From the NCBI GenBank assembly GCA_025934375.1, contig JAICYD010000065.1, positions 1 to 38,794 on the forward strand: 38,794 bases of DNA, given 5' to 3'. A program made the translations under genes and the position numbers. The stretch comes from Streptosporangiaceae bacterium. Lineage in GTDB: Bacteria > Actinomycetota > Actinomycetes > Streptosporangiales > Streptosporangiaceae. Below, piece by piece: positions 1 to 7,173 of the stretch. The notes under the pieces are model-generated. The model saw only the letters and a program-made list of their open reading frames with translations. It had not been told where the DNA came from and did no database searches. Within the stretch, counting starts at the first letter, position 1. Each line of letters opens with the position of its first letter.

Positions 1-272
1 AACCCGCACGACACCGTCCCCGTTAGCCCTCAACTGTACATGCACACTATATACAGAAGATGCAGTAGGCACGCAATGACTGGATCGCCTTCGAGCCTGC
101 CGGTCCGGCGGCACGCTGGAGCGGCTTCCCGCAGCCCACCGTCGCTACCTTTACGAGCTGTGACCGCGCTGCAGGGCTTCCGAGAGCGCAAGAGACCAGG
201 CCGCCCCGCCCCGCCCCCAAAGCAAACCCGCCCGCCCTCCGGGTACACGATAGGTATATCCGCAGGTCAGCG
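1..272. other. gene-free left edge
   Basis: No convincing gene. Open frames exist on both strands, but their codon third positions are not GC-biased as in the neighbouring genes and their translations are Arg/Pro/Gly-rich with no recognisable family. The stretch holds a palindrome at 34-56 (separate entry) and the region downstream of the acyl-CoA dehydrogenase stop at 273. I see no convincing terminator hairpin. Confidence 0.5.
34..56. promoter_or_regulatory. imperfect palindrome, operator-like
   Basis: Arms CTGTACAT and ATATACAG are separated by 7 nt and match at 7 of 8 positions. The site is AT-rich in an otherwise GC-rich stretch and includes TATA-type -10-like strings on both strands. 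It could be the operator/promoter of a gene leaving the window to the left. The regulator cannot be named. Confidence 0.35.
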
Positions 273-1499
273 CTACCGGACGTCCAGCCCGGTGACCGCC
301 CGGCCGACGATCATCCGCTGGATCTCCGACGTGCCCTCGAAGATCGTGAAGATCTTGGCGTCGCGGTGCCAGCGCTCCACGGGATACTCCCGCGTGTAGC
401 CGTTGCCGCCGAGGATCTGGATCGCCTGCTCGGTGACCCGGACCGCGGTCTCCGCCGCGAACAGCTTGGACATCGATCCCTCGGCGCGCTCGAACGTCAC
501 GCCCTTGCGCGCCATCCAGGCGGCGCGCCAGGTCAGCAGCCGGGCCGCGTCGACCGCGGCCGTCATGTCGGCGAGCTGGAACGCCACGCCCTGGTTCTGG
601 CCGATCGGCCGCCCGAACTGCACCCGGGTGCGCGCGTACTGCGCCGCGTACTCGACCGCCGCGCGCCCCACGCCGACCGCCATCGCCGCCACCGACGGCC
701 GGGACGCCTCGAAGGTCTTCATCGCGGCCTGCCCGCCGCCGCTCTTGCCCTCGCGCACGCGGGCCAGCCGCGCCTCCAGCCTCTCCCGGTCCCCGACCAG
801 GCAGTGGCCCGGCACCCGGACGTTGTCGAGGACCACCTCGGCGGTGTGCGAGGCGCGGATGCCGTGCTTGCGGAACTTCTGCCCCATGGCCAGGCCGGGC
901 GTGCCCGGTGGCACGATGAACGACGCCTGCCCGCGCGAGCCCAGCACCGGGTCGACGGAGGCGACGACCACGTGCACGTTGGCGATCCCCCCGTTGGTCG
1001 CCCAGGTCTTCACCCCGTTGATGACCCACTCGCCCTTGGCCTGGTCGTACACGGCGCGGGTCTTGATCGCGCCCACGTCGCTGCCGGCGTCCGGCTCCGA
1101 TGAGCAGAACGCGCCCAGCTTGACCTCCCCTGGCGAGCCGAACATCTGCGGGCACCATTCGCCGACCTGCTCCGGTGTCCCGTTGGCCACCACCGCGACC
1201 GCCGCCAGGGTGGACCCGACCAGCGACAGCCCGATGCCGGCGTCACCCCAGAACAGCTCCTCCAGCGCGACCGGGAACCCCAGCCCCGACTCCTCAAAGA
1301 ACTGCGCCGCGTAGAAGTCCAGGGAGTACAGCCCGATCTTGGCGGCCTCCTCCAGGATCGGCCAGGGGGTCTCCTCGCGCTCGTCCCACTCCGCCGCCGC
1401 GGGCCGGATCACCGACGCCGCGAACTCATGCACCCAGTCCCGCATCTCCCGCACGTCGCTGCTCAGCTCAAGGGAGAACCCCGGTGTCGCCTCAGTCAT
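273..1499 (-). CDS. acyl-CoA dehydrogenase
   Basis: FAD-dependent acyl-CoA dehydrogenase of 408 aa, which introduces the alpha-beta double bond into an acyl-CoA and passes electrons to ETF. The N-terminal helical domain is followed by the beta-domain, whose SSEPDAGSD and WATNGG strings are the usual FAD/substrate-binding signatures. The C-terminal helical domain carries the R-x-QFGRPIGQ-N-Q string and ends with IFEGTSEIQR, where Glu388 is the expected catalytic base. Length is normal for the family. The frame extends 17 codons upstream to a TTG, but the ATG at 1499 starts at the right place for the family and sits directly beside a perfect palindrome (1501-1514) and a TATATT -10-like box, so a very short leader is likely. 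Substrate chain length cannot be read from sequence. Function by family is secure. Confidence 0.9.
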   Translation of the reverse strand: MTEATPGFSLELSSDVREMRDWVHEFAASVIRPAAAEWDEREETPWPILEEAAKIGLYSLDFYAAQFFEESGLGFPVALEELFWGDAGIGLSLVGSTLAAVAVVANGTPEQVGEWCPQMFGSPGEVKLGAFCSSEPDAGSDVGAIKTRAVYDQAKGEWVINGVKTWATNGGIANVHVVVASVDPVLGSRGQASFIVPPGTPGLAMGQKFRKHGIRASHTAEVVLDNVRVPGHCLVGDRERLEARLARVREGKSGGGQAAMKTFEASRPSVAAMAVGVGRAAVEYAAQYARTRVQFGRPIGQNQGVAFQLADMTAAVDAARLLTWRAAWMARKGVTFERAEGSMSKLFAAETAVRVTEQAIQILGGNGYTREYPVERWHRDAKIFTIFEGTSEIQRMIVGRAVTGLDVR

Positions 1500-1500
1500 G

Positions 1501-1514
1501 TTACTGGAGAGTAA
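1501..1514 (-). promoter_or_regulatory. perfect inverted repeat TTACT-N4-AGTAA
   Basis: TTACT-GGAG-AGTAA is a perfect 5-4-5 inverted repeat ending one base from the acyl-CoA dehydrogenase ATG. On the minus strand a TATATT hexamer (1518-1513) overlaps it, so a bound protein would cover the -10 box and the transcription start. The geometry resembles TetR-family operators in front of fatty-acid degradation genes. No tetR gene lies in the window. Confidence 0.5.
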
Positions 1515-1625
1515 TATAAGGATCCCGTTATCGGAAGGGCCTTGGGGCAACGGCTAAGAGAATTTCCGCCGAACGCCGCGGTCGCAACCGGGCATGCCAG
1601 CCACGCCCCGGACGCCCGCCCAGGA

Positions 1626-1647
1626 CGGCCGGAGCGGGCGCCGGCCG
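1626..1647 (-). terminator. hairpin after the 71-aa gene
   Basis: CGGCCGG and CCGGCCG form a perfect 7-bp stem with an 8-nt loop, beginning 4 nt beyond the stop of the small minus-strand gene. There is no U-tract, as is frequent for actinobacterial terminators. Confidence 0.4.
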
Positions 1648-1650
1648 AAG

Positions 1651-1866
1651 CTACCAGCGCTTGCGCTTAACCACGACGCGGTTCGCGCGCCGGCCGCGGC
1701 CGCGCAGCGCCGCGGCGAGCTCGCCGAGGGCATCCTCGCCCGGCTCGGTGCCGCACCACTCCCGGGAGTCCCCGATCCGGGCGCGGCGGCCCGGCTGGTC
1801 CCAGCCCTCGGGTCCCCGGCCGTCCTTGTCGCCGTCGCTGAAGAGCAACTTGATGATGTCGCGCAT
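1651..1866 (-). CDS. small hypothetical protein (71 aa)
   Basis: Unrecognised 71-residue protein. A consensus Shine-Dalgarno AGGAGG at 1881-1876 lies 9 nt before the ATG, which is the main evidence that it is translated. The N-terminal half is acidic and rich in Asp, Gly and Trp; the C-terminal 20 residues are strongly basic (RGRGRR...KRKRW). There is no signal peptide or membrane segment. A hairpin at 1626-1647 follows immediately. It sits alone between the acyl-CoA dehydrogenase and the LysR gene on the same strand. The charge split suggests a small nucleic-acid or protein-binding factor, but that is a guess. Confidence 0.6.
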   Translation of the reverse strand: MRDIIKLLFSDGDKDGRGPEGWDQPGRRARIGDSREWCGTEPGEDALGELAAALRGRGRRANRVVVKRKRW

Positions 1867-2056
1867 CCCGTTTCGCCTCCTCGCGTCTCCGAATACACGA
1901 TATAACGCGAAGCGCCGTCACGCCATGCCGTCCCCGAGAAACCTTGCGCCCGCGCCCCGCGCCTCTTGCTGTTACTCGGCGCCCGGGGCGAGCTCCCGCC
2001 TCAGGGCTACCCTCCGGCGGCCTGCGCCGGCTCGGCGGGGTCGCCCTTCCCCTAGT

Positions 2057-2962
2057 TCACGCCCCCGCGAAGGCGCGCCGGCAGTGCCGCACGAGCTCGG
2101 CCACGGCCGCGGGCGGGGACGGCTTCCAGATCAGCGCCAGCAGCGCGGGCGTGTCGCAGTCGTCGATCGGCACGGCGCGCAGCCGGTCGGCCGCGGCGGC
2201 GGCCATGCTCTCAGACAAGATCGCGACGCCCAGGCCGCGGACCGCCAGGTCGGCCAGCACGCTGGCCGCGCTCGCCTCGAGCGCGACCGTCACCTGCAGC
2301 CCCCGTGCCGCGCAGGCCAGGTCCAAGGCCGTCCGGATGCCCGTCCCGGCTGGCATGCAGATCAGCGGGAGCCGGGTCAGGTCATCAAGGGTCAGTGATG
2401 ATGCCCCGGATGACACTCCGTGCACGCGCCCCGCCGTCTCCCCGCTGGCCGGGAAGGCCGCCACCAGGCGCTCGGACACGATGGGCAGGGCCGCCAGGCC
2501 TTCGGGCGCCTCGCCCGCCACGCCAACGAGGGCCACGTCAATAGCGCCCGCCCGCACCTGGGCGGTCAACTCGGCGGAGCTGTGCTCAAGGAGGGTCACC
2601 ACGACCCCGGGATGGGCACGGTGGAACGCGTCCAGCGCGTCGAACAGCCCGGTGATCGTGCAGGCGGTGACCATGCCGACGGTGAGCCGCCCGCGCAGCA
2701 GCCCGTTGACGTCATCGACCGCCTGGCGCATCGCGGCCGCCGCCGCGAGCGCTTCCCTGGCGTGCCCGAGCGCCGCCTCCCCGGCCCGGGTGAGGGTCGC
2801 GGCGCGCGCGGAGCGGTCGAAGAGCTCGGCGCCGAGCTCATGCTCAAGCTGGCGGACCTGCGCGCTCACTCCGGACTGGCTGATGTGCACCCGCTGCGCG
2901 GCCCGGGTGAAGCTGGCCTCCTCAGCGACGGCGACCAGGTACTGAAGCTGCCGCAGTTCCAT
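2057..2962 (-). CDS. LysR family transcriptional regulator
   Basis: 301-aa LysR-type regulator of normal family length. Residues 1-60 form the winged helix-turn-helix (LRQLQYLVAVAEEASFTRAA, then SQSGVSAQVRQLE), followed by a linker helix and a periplasmic-binding-protein-like effector domain from about residue 90 to 295. The effector domain retains the RGRLTVGM and GLGVAILSE strings typical of the fold. It is divergent from the NTF2-like gene at 3033, and the 70-bp spacer holds a palindrome fitting the LysR T-N11-A box, so autoregulation and control of the neighbour are likely. The effector is unknown. Confidence 0.9.
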   Translation of the reverse strand: MELRQLQYLVAVAEEASFTRAAQRVHISQSGVSAQVRQLEHELGAELFDRSARAATLTRAGEAALGHAREALAAAAAMRQAVDDVNGLLRGRLTVGMVTACTITGLFDALDAFHRAHPGVVVTLLEHSSAELTAQVRAGAIDVALVGVAGEAPEGLAALPIVSERLVAAFPASGETAGRVHGVSSGASSLTLDDLTRLPLICMPAGTGIRTALDLACAARGLQVTVALEASAASVLADLAVRGLGVAILSESMAAAAADRLRAVPIDDCDTPALLALIWKPSPPAAVAELVRHCRRAFAGA

Positions 2963-2971
2963 AACTACTGA

Positions 2972-3007
2972 TTCTAGATCATAGAAGAACCATCTGTTGG
3001 ACTTCTA
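2972..3007. promoter_or_regulatory. LysR-type operator between divergent genes
   Basis: TTCTA-N5-TAGAA (2972-2986) is a perfect inverted repeat containing T-N11-A, the LysR-family box. TAGAAG (2982-2987) also pairs with CTTCTA at 3002-3007, giving a second overlapping inverted repeat. The set spans most of the spacer between the LysR gene and the NTF2-like gene, matching the usual recognition-plus-activation site layout. Confidence 0.55.
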
Positions 3008-3032
3008 GCACTGGCCACGGCAGGCTGAGTGC

Positions 3033-3404
3033 ATGAGCGAATACCACGCATACGAGAAGGCCCTGACACCCGAGGACCTGACCCGACTGTTCGTGCAGCG
3101 GGCGAACGCCAAGGACGCCGATGGCATCGCGGCGCTGTATGAGCCGGACGCGGTGATGGCGTACCCACCGGGGCAGCAGACCGCCGGCCGAGCCGCGATC
3201 CGCGAATTCTGGGCGAAGGCCCTGCCGAACATGCCGCGATTCGAGCCCGAGCCGCCGCTGCCGACCCTGCTCAGCGGGGACATCGCGCTCACGTCGACGC
3301 CGCCCAAGGACGGCGCCGGCGCGCGGGCGCAGGTGGCGCGCCGCCAGTCCGACGGCTCCTGGCTCCGCCTGCTCGACTATCCCGAGCTAGGGCGGCACGG
3401 GTAA
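3033..3404 (+). CDS. NTF2/SnoaL-like protein (DUF4440 type)
   Basis: 123-aa protein of the nuclear transport factor 2-like fold. Visible hallmarks are the early LFVQRANAKDADGIAALYEPDAVM segment (helix then first strand), the GRAAIREFWAKAL helix, and a C-terminal strand with DGSWLRLLDYP. Members include small polyketide cyclases, isomerases and uncharacterised proteins; the fold does not fix a reaction here. It is the only gene divergent from the LysR regulator and is presumably its target. Start is the ATG at 3033 after a short purine stretch. Confidence 0.8.
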   Translation: MSEYHAYEKALTPEDLTRLFVQRANAKDADGIAALYEPDAVMAYPPGQQTAGRAAIREFWAKALPNMPRFEPEPPLPTLLSGDIALTSTPPKDGAGARAQVARRQSDGSWLRLLDYPELGRHG

Positions 3405-3472
3405 GCGGCCTCCCCCTTGCGGGTCACCGCCCGCCGGGCGCCGGGCAACCGGACTGGTGACTGTGCCGCGCA

Positions 3473-3506
3473 ATACGGCCCGCACCATACGGCCCGCAGT
3501 ACGGTC
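3473..3506. repeat. 14-bp direct repeats upstream of small exported protein
   Basis: ATACGGCCCGCA occurs at 3473-3484 and again at 3487-3498, followed by a partial TACGGTC copy at 3500-3506. The period is 14 bp. The array ends about 50 bp upstream of the 122-aa gene and could be a set of protein-binding iterons. Confidence 0.4.
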
Positions 3507-3555
3507 TGACGCGAAGAGGTAGTCACCGACGCGTTCGGCGGGTAACAATTGGCCT

Positions 3556-3924
3556 ATGGACGGCACCCACCGCGACACCTCAATGCGACTGGTCCTCGCC
3601 TCGGTCCCCCTGCAGGCCCTGATGATGATTGGCGCCGCCGGGCTCCTCTTCGGGGGCATGTCCTCCGCCCCGGCGCAAGACGGGCAGGTCAACGTGCAGT
3701 TCGGCCCGCCCGGCGGCCCAGGCTCGCGTGTCTCCTTCGTGGTGCCCCTGGAGGGATGCCAGCCGAGCGGGTACAACCCCGACGGGTTCAATTCGGAGGA
3801 CCCGGGCGCCAGCGGGCTCTCCCGCAGCGCGCTCGGCCCGGGCTGCATGAACACGTACTTCTACGACGGCACCGACGGTGCCCCCGACGTCGTGTACCTA
3901 CCCGTGACCTGCTGCGGCGGTTAG
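3556..3924 (+). CDS. small exported protein with four cysteines
   Basis: Unrecognised 122-aa protein. Residues 10-33 are hydrophobic and end in SSAPA, consistent with a Sec signal peptide cleaved before QDGQ. The mature part is Gly/Pro-rich, acidic, and has four cysteines (in EGC, GPGC and a terminal TCCGG), so two disulfides are possible. Codon third positions are strongly GC, supporting real coding. No clear Shine-Dalgarno; an alternative ATG lies nine codons in, and a TAACAAT string just upstream could make the mRNA nearly leaderless. Function unknown. Confidence 0.6.
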   Translation: MDGTHRDTSMRLVLASVPLQALMMIGAAGLLFGGMSSAPAQDGQVNVQFGPPGGPGSRVSFVVPLEGCQPSGYNPDGFNSEDPGASGLSRSALGPGCMNTYFYDGTDGAPDVVYLPVTCCGG

Positions 3925-3962
3925 CGCCTGCTGAGGGAAACGGCCAGCCTGGGACAGTCAGC

Positions 3963-4640
3963 CTAGGAGAATGCCGCTGGCGCGGACGCCCCCGGTTGCT
4001 GCGGCGCTTCCGGGTGACGGGCGCGGTAGGCCTCCACGGTCTGCAGCTTGTGCCAGCGCGCGTACCGCTCGATTTCCGCCGCGGTCGCGGATTCGAGCAG
4101 GCCGAGCAAGTGAGCGTGCTCCCCGACGGCGCTGGCCGACCGGTCGGGCAAGAAGGCGAACATCGTGGAGCGGAGCCGGTCTAGCCGCTGATAGGTCTGG
4201 TCGAGCAGTTCCACCAGGTAGGCGTTGGCACACCGGGCCACGATGATGGCGTGCCAGCGGCGGTTGAGCTCGCTGAACCTGAGCGGGTCGCCCGCCAGGC
4301 CGACCTGCTCCATCTCGGACGCGATCACCCGCAGCTCCCGCAGGTCCTCCGGGCTCAGCCGGGCAGCCGCGTCGGCGGTGGCCGCCCCCTCCAAGATCGC
4401 CACCGCCACCATCTCCTGCTCCCAGGTGGTCGCGTCCACCGGCGCGACGATCGCGCCGACATTCGGCTGGAAGCGGACCCATCCCTCGGCCTCCAGGCGG
4501 CGCAGCGCCTCGCGGACCGGGATCGGGCTGACGCCAAGTTCCCGGGAGATCGCGTCGATGTTCACCCTGGCCATCGGCGGATAGGCACCCGAGTGAATCC
4601 GGTCGCGGAGGATTGAATACGTCCGCTCCTGCTTGTTCAC
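3963..4640 (-). CDS. GntR family regulator, FCD domain
   Basis: 225-aa FadR-subfamily GntR regulator. The N-terminal winged HTH (residues about 5-70) contains ISRELGVSPIPVREALRRLEAEG, the canonical GntR recognition segment. Residues about 78-215 form the all-helical FCD effector domain, with the ELNRRWHAII string and a later EHAHLLGLLE supplying the His/Asp-type metal-site residues typical of the domain. It begins 11 nt after the FAH-family gene on the same strand and so is probably co-transcribed with it. Position within the homoprotocatechuate locus implies it controls these genes in response to a carboxylic-acid intermediate. Confidence 0.9.
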   Translation of the reverse strand: MNKQERTYSILRDRIHSGAYPPMARVNIDAISRELGVSPIPVREALRRLEAEGWVRFQPNVGAIVAPVDATTWEQEMVAVAILEGAATADAAARLSPEDLRELRVIASEMEQVGLAGDPLRFSELNRRWHAIIVARCANAYLVELLDQTYQRLDRLRSTMFAFLPDRSASAVGEHAHLLGLLESATAAEIERYARWHKLQTVEAYRARHPEAPQQPGASAPAAFS

Positions 4641-4651
4641 AATGTCCGAGA

Positions 4652-5494
4652 TTACCCGGCGTCCTTCTCGGCGACCGTGCGGTTAACGCACTCACCGAGG
4701 CCTTCCACCCAGGTGCGCAGCACCTGACCGGGCTTGAGGTACACCGGGGGCTTGCGGGCATCGCCAACGCCGCCCGTGGTTCCGGTGAGGATCAGGTCAC
4801 CGGGGCGCAGCGTGATCGCCTGCGAGGCGTAGGCGATCACGTCGGCGGGAGTGAACAGCAGGTCGGACGTCCGGGCCTGCTGCATCACGGCGCCGTCGAC
4901 CTCGCAGCGGATCTCCAGGTCCCGGGCGTGATCCACCTCATCCGGGGTGACCAGGAAGGGGCCGACCGGGGTGGTGTGCTGGAAGATCTTGCCGGCGTCC
5001 CACTGCAGCGTGCGGCGCTGCCAGTCCCGCATCGACACGTCGTTGCTCGTCGCGTACCCGGCGATGGCGGCGGCGGCCTCCGCCGCCGAGGCTCGGTAGA
5101 CCGGCGCGCCGACGATGACCGAGAGCTCGACCTCCCAGTCCACCCGCTCGCTGACCGCCGGGAGCACCAGGTCATCGTTGGGCCCCATCAGGGTCTCGGC
5201 GAACTTCGCGAACAGCGTCGGGTACTGCGGCAGCTCGCGCCCGGTCTCGGTGATGTGCGTACGGTAGTTCAGGCCCACGCAGATGACCTTGGAAGGGCTG
5301 GGAACCACCGGGGCGAAGTCAGCCTCGGCGACCGGCACCGGCGCCGCCCCCGCGCGGGGCGCGGCGGCCGCCAGGTCCCCCGCCGACCGGGCGAGCAGCT
5401 CACCGACGTCGGTGGCGTCCAGCGGGATGAGGGCATCGCCGTCAAGTCGCGCGGCAGTCGTGCCCGCGCCAGTCCGGATGGTGGCAAATCGCAT
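4652..5494 (-). CDS. fumarylacetoacetate hydrolase family protein
   Basis: 280-aa FAH-superfamily enzyme. The metal site is intact: Glu121 and Glu123 in the DWEVELSVIVG string and Asp152 in SNDVSMRD. The C-terminal half ends with the LRPGDLILTGTTGGVG motif of the family. Members of this type act in meta-cleavage pathways as HpaG (decarboxylase/isomerase) or HpaH-like hydratases on C7-C8 keto-diacids; which step this one takes cannot be decided from sequence. It is divergent from the FAH-RraA fusion gene, with 86 bp between the starts, and precedes the gntR gene in a two-gene operon. Confidence 0.85.
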   Translation of the reverse strand: MRFATIRTGAGTTAARLDGDALIPLDATDVGELLARSAGDLAAAAPRAGAAPVPVAEADFAPVVPSPSKVICVGLNYRTHITETGRELPQYPTLFAKFAETLMGPNDDLVLPAVSERVDWEVELSVIVGAPVYRASAAEAAAAIAGYATSNDVSMRDWQRRTLQWDAGKIFQHTTPVGPFLVTPDEVDHARDLEIRCEVDGAVMQQARTSDLLFTPADVIAYASQAITLRPGDLILTGTTGGVGDARKPPVYLKPGQVLRTWVEGLGECVNRTVAEKDAG

Positions 5495-5521
5495 GGGCAG
5501 GAGCCTATCTTCTGCCGTGCC

Positions 5522-5580
5522 GCCCCGAACTGCGGGGCCTCTATCGCAGGGGCGGGCATTTCATATACGATCGTGGCGCG
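5522..5580. promoter_or_regulatory. divergent hpa promoter region
   Basis: The spacer between the two FAH genes holds a perfect 6-bp inverted repeat GCCCCG-AACTG-CGGGGC (5522-5538), an AT-rich CATATAC string (5562-5568) suited to a -10 box of a leaderless transcript starting at 5581, and the palindrome ACGATCGT (5567-5574). Either palindrome could be the site of the GntR regulator encoded at 3963; I cannot choose between them. Confidence 0.45.
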
Positions 5581-7173
5581 ATGACTGAGCTGCCGACGAC
5601 TCCAGCCCTGGTACCGCCTCCGTCAAAGATCGTGGCGGTGCACTCCAGCTACCGTAGCCGGGCGATAGAGCGCGGCACGCTTCCGCCATGGCCGTCATAC
5701 TTCCTCAAGCCGCCGAACACCATCGCCGCCGACGGCGACCCGGTGCGGCGGCCGCCGGGGTGTGAGCTGCTGGCGTTCGAGGGCGAGGTCGCGCTCGTCA
5801 TTGGCACCCGCGCCACCCGGGTGACGCCCGCCACCGCCTGGGAGCACGTGGGCTGGGTGACCGCCGCCAACGACTTCGGCGTCTACGACCTGCGCTATGC
5901 CGACAAGGGGTCCAACGTCCGGTCCAAGGGCATCGACGGGTTCACCCCGCTGGGGCCGCTGCTGCTGGACGCGCGGGCGATCGACCCGGCCACCGTCCAC
6001 CTGCGGACCTGGGTGAACGGCCTGCTCGTCCAGGACGCGGATGCCAACAGCGACATGTTCTTCAGCTTCGCCGACATCGTCGCCGACATCTCCCGGCTGA
6101 CCACGCTGGAGCCGGGCGACATCATCCTCACCGGAACGCCCACCGGCTCGACAGTCGTCCAGCCGGGCGACTTCGTCGAGGTGGAGGTCCGCGCCCGGGG
6201 CACCGGGACGGGCGACGGAGAGCATTCCACCGGACCGCTGCGCAGCCCCGTCGCCGAGGCCGACTATGCCCTCACCGGGCCGGGCGCGATGCCGAAGGCC
6301 GACGACGCCCAGCGCGCCCAGGCGTACGGGGCCCGCGGTGCCAGCGGGGCACCAGCGAGCCCGGCCGCCGCCGGCCGCGCAGCAGGCACCGCCGATGGCA
6401 GGCCGTGCCCGGCGGACCTGCTCGCCGCCGTCGCCGCGGTGTCCACGGCGACGCTGGCCTCGCAGCTGAAGAAGCGCGGCTATGACTCGGTAACCCTCGA
6501 CGGGCTGCACACGACCCAGCCGGCCCGCAAGATGGCCGGGTTCGCGCGCACCGTCCGCTACGTGCCCTACCGCGAGGACCTGTTCAAGGCGCACGGTGGC
6601 GGCTTCAACGCGCAAAAGCAGGCCGTCGAGCAGGTGCGCCCGGGCGAGATCCTGGTCATCGAGGCGCGCGGCGACCACACGGCCGGGACCATCGGGGACA
6701 TCCTCGCGCTGCGCGCGCAGGTGCGCGGCGCGGCCGGCATCGTCACCGACGGCGCGATCCGCGACGCCCAGGCGCTCACCCGCAACCTCGACATTCCGGT
6801 GTACTACGGCGCCGCGCACCCGGCGGTACTCGGCCGGCGGCACGTCCCCTGGGAGACCAACACGACCATCGCCTGCGCGGGCGTGACCATACAGCCGGGC
6901 GACATCCTGGCCGGCGACGCCGACGGCGTGATCGTGATCCCGGCCGGGATCGCGCTGGAAGTCGCCCGGGACGCATCCGAGCAAGAGCGCCAGGAGGAGT
7001 TCATCGCCGAGATGGTCGCCCGCGGCGAGTCCGTCGACGGCCTGTACCCGATCGGCGCGAAATGGCGGCCCGCCTACGAAGCGTGGCTTAGGGAAGCAGC
7101 GCTCAAGGACACGGCAGTGCTCTCAGGCAACCCAGCGCTCGCAGACAACCCAGCGGAAGGGACAGGCCCGTGA
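5581..7173 (+). CDS. FAH-RraA fusion (HpaG-like isomerase/decarboxylase + HMG-aldolase-like domain)
   Basis: 530-aa two-domain protein. Residues 1-230 are a FAH-family domain with metal ligands Glu67 and Glu69 (FEGEVALVIG) and Asp98 (ANDFG), plus KGIDGFTPLGP and LEPGDIILTGTPTG, like HpaG. Residues about 231-276 are an Ala/Gly/Pro linker. Residues 277 to about 505 match the RraA/4-hydroxy-4-methyl-2-oxoglutarate aldolase fold: ARGDHTAGTIGD, then TDGAIRD with Arg394 and Asp395, the residues that bind pyruvate and metal in class II aldolases. A charged tail follows. The fusion could join decarboxylation/isomerisation to retro-aldol cleavage of homoprotocatechuate intermediates. Its stop overlaps the next start (GTGA). 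Domain assignment is firm; the exact substrate of domain 2 is inferred. Confidence 0.85.
   Translation: MTELPTTPALVPPPSKIVAVHSSYRSRAIERGTLPPWPSYFLKPPNTIAADGDPVRRPPGCELLAFEGEVALVIGTRATRVTPATAWEHVGWVTAANDFGVYDLRYADKGSNVRSKGIDGFTPLGPLLLDARAIDPATVHLRTWVNGLLVQDADANSDMFFSFADIVADISRLTTLEPGDIILTGTPTGSTVVQPGDFVEVEVRARGTGTGDGEHSTGPLRSPVAEADYALTGPGAMPKADDAQRAQAYGARGASGAPASPAAAGRAAGTADGRPCPADLLAAVAAVSTATLASQLKKRGYDSVTLDGLHTTQPARKMAGFARTVRYVPYREDLFKAHGGGFNAQKQAVEQVRPGEILVIEARGDHTAGTIGDILALRAQVRGAAGIVTDGAIRDAQALTRNLDIPVYYGAAHPAVLGRRHVPWETNTTIACAGVTIQPGDILAGDADGVIVIPAGIALEVARDASEQERQEEFIAEMVARGESVDGLYPIGAKWRPAYEAWLREAALKDTAVLSGNPALADNPAEGTGP

Noticed and set aside
40..399. Rightward 119-aa gene
   Set aside because: No ribosome site, codon third positions not GC-biased, and its end is antisense to the acyl-CoA dehydrogenase.
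5695..6984. Large minus-strand frame of 429 codons
   Set aside because: It is a shadow of the FAH-RraA fusion gene on the other strand; its translation is Gly/Arg/Val/Asp-rich with no recognisable domain.
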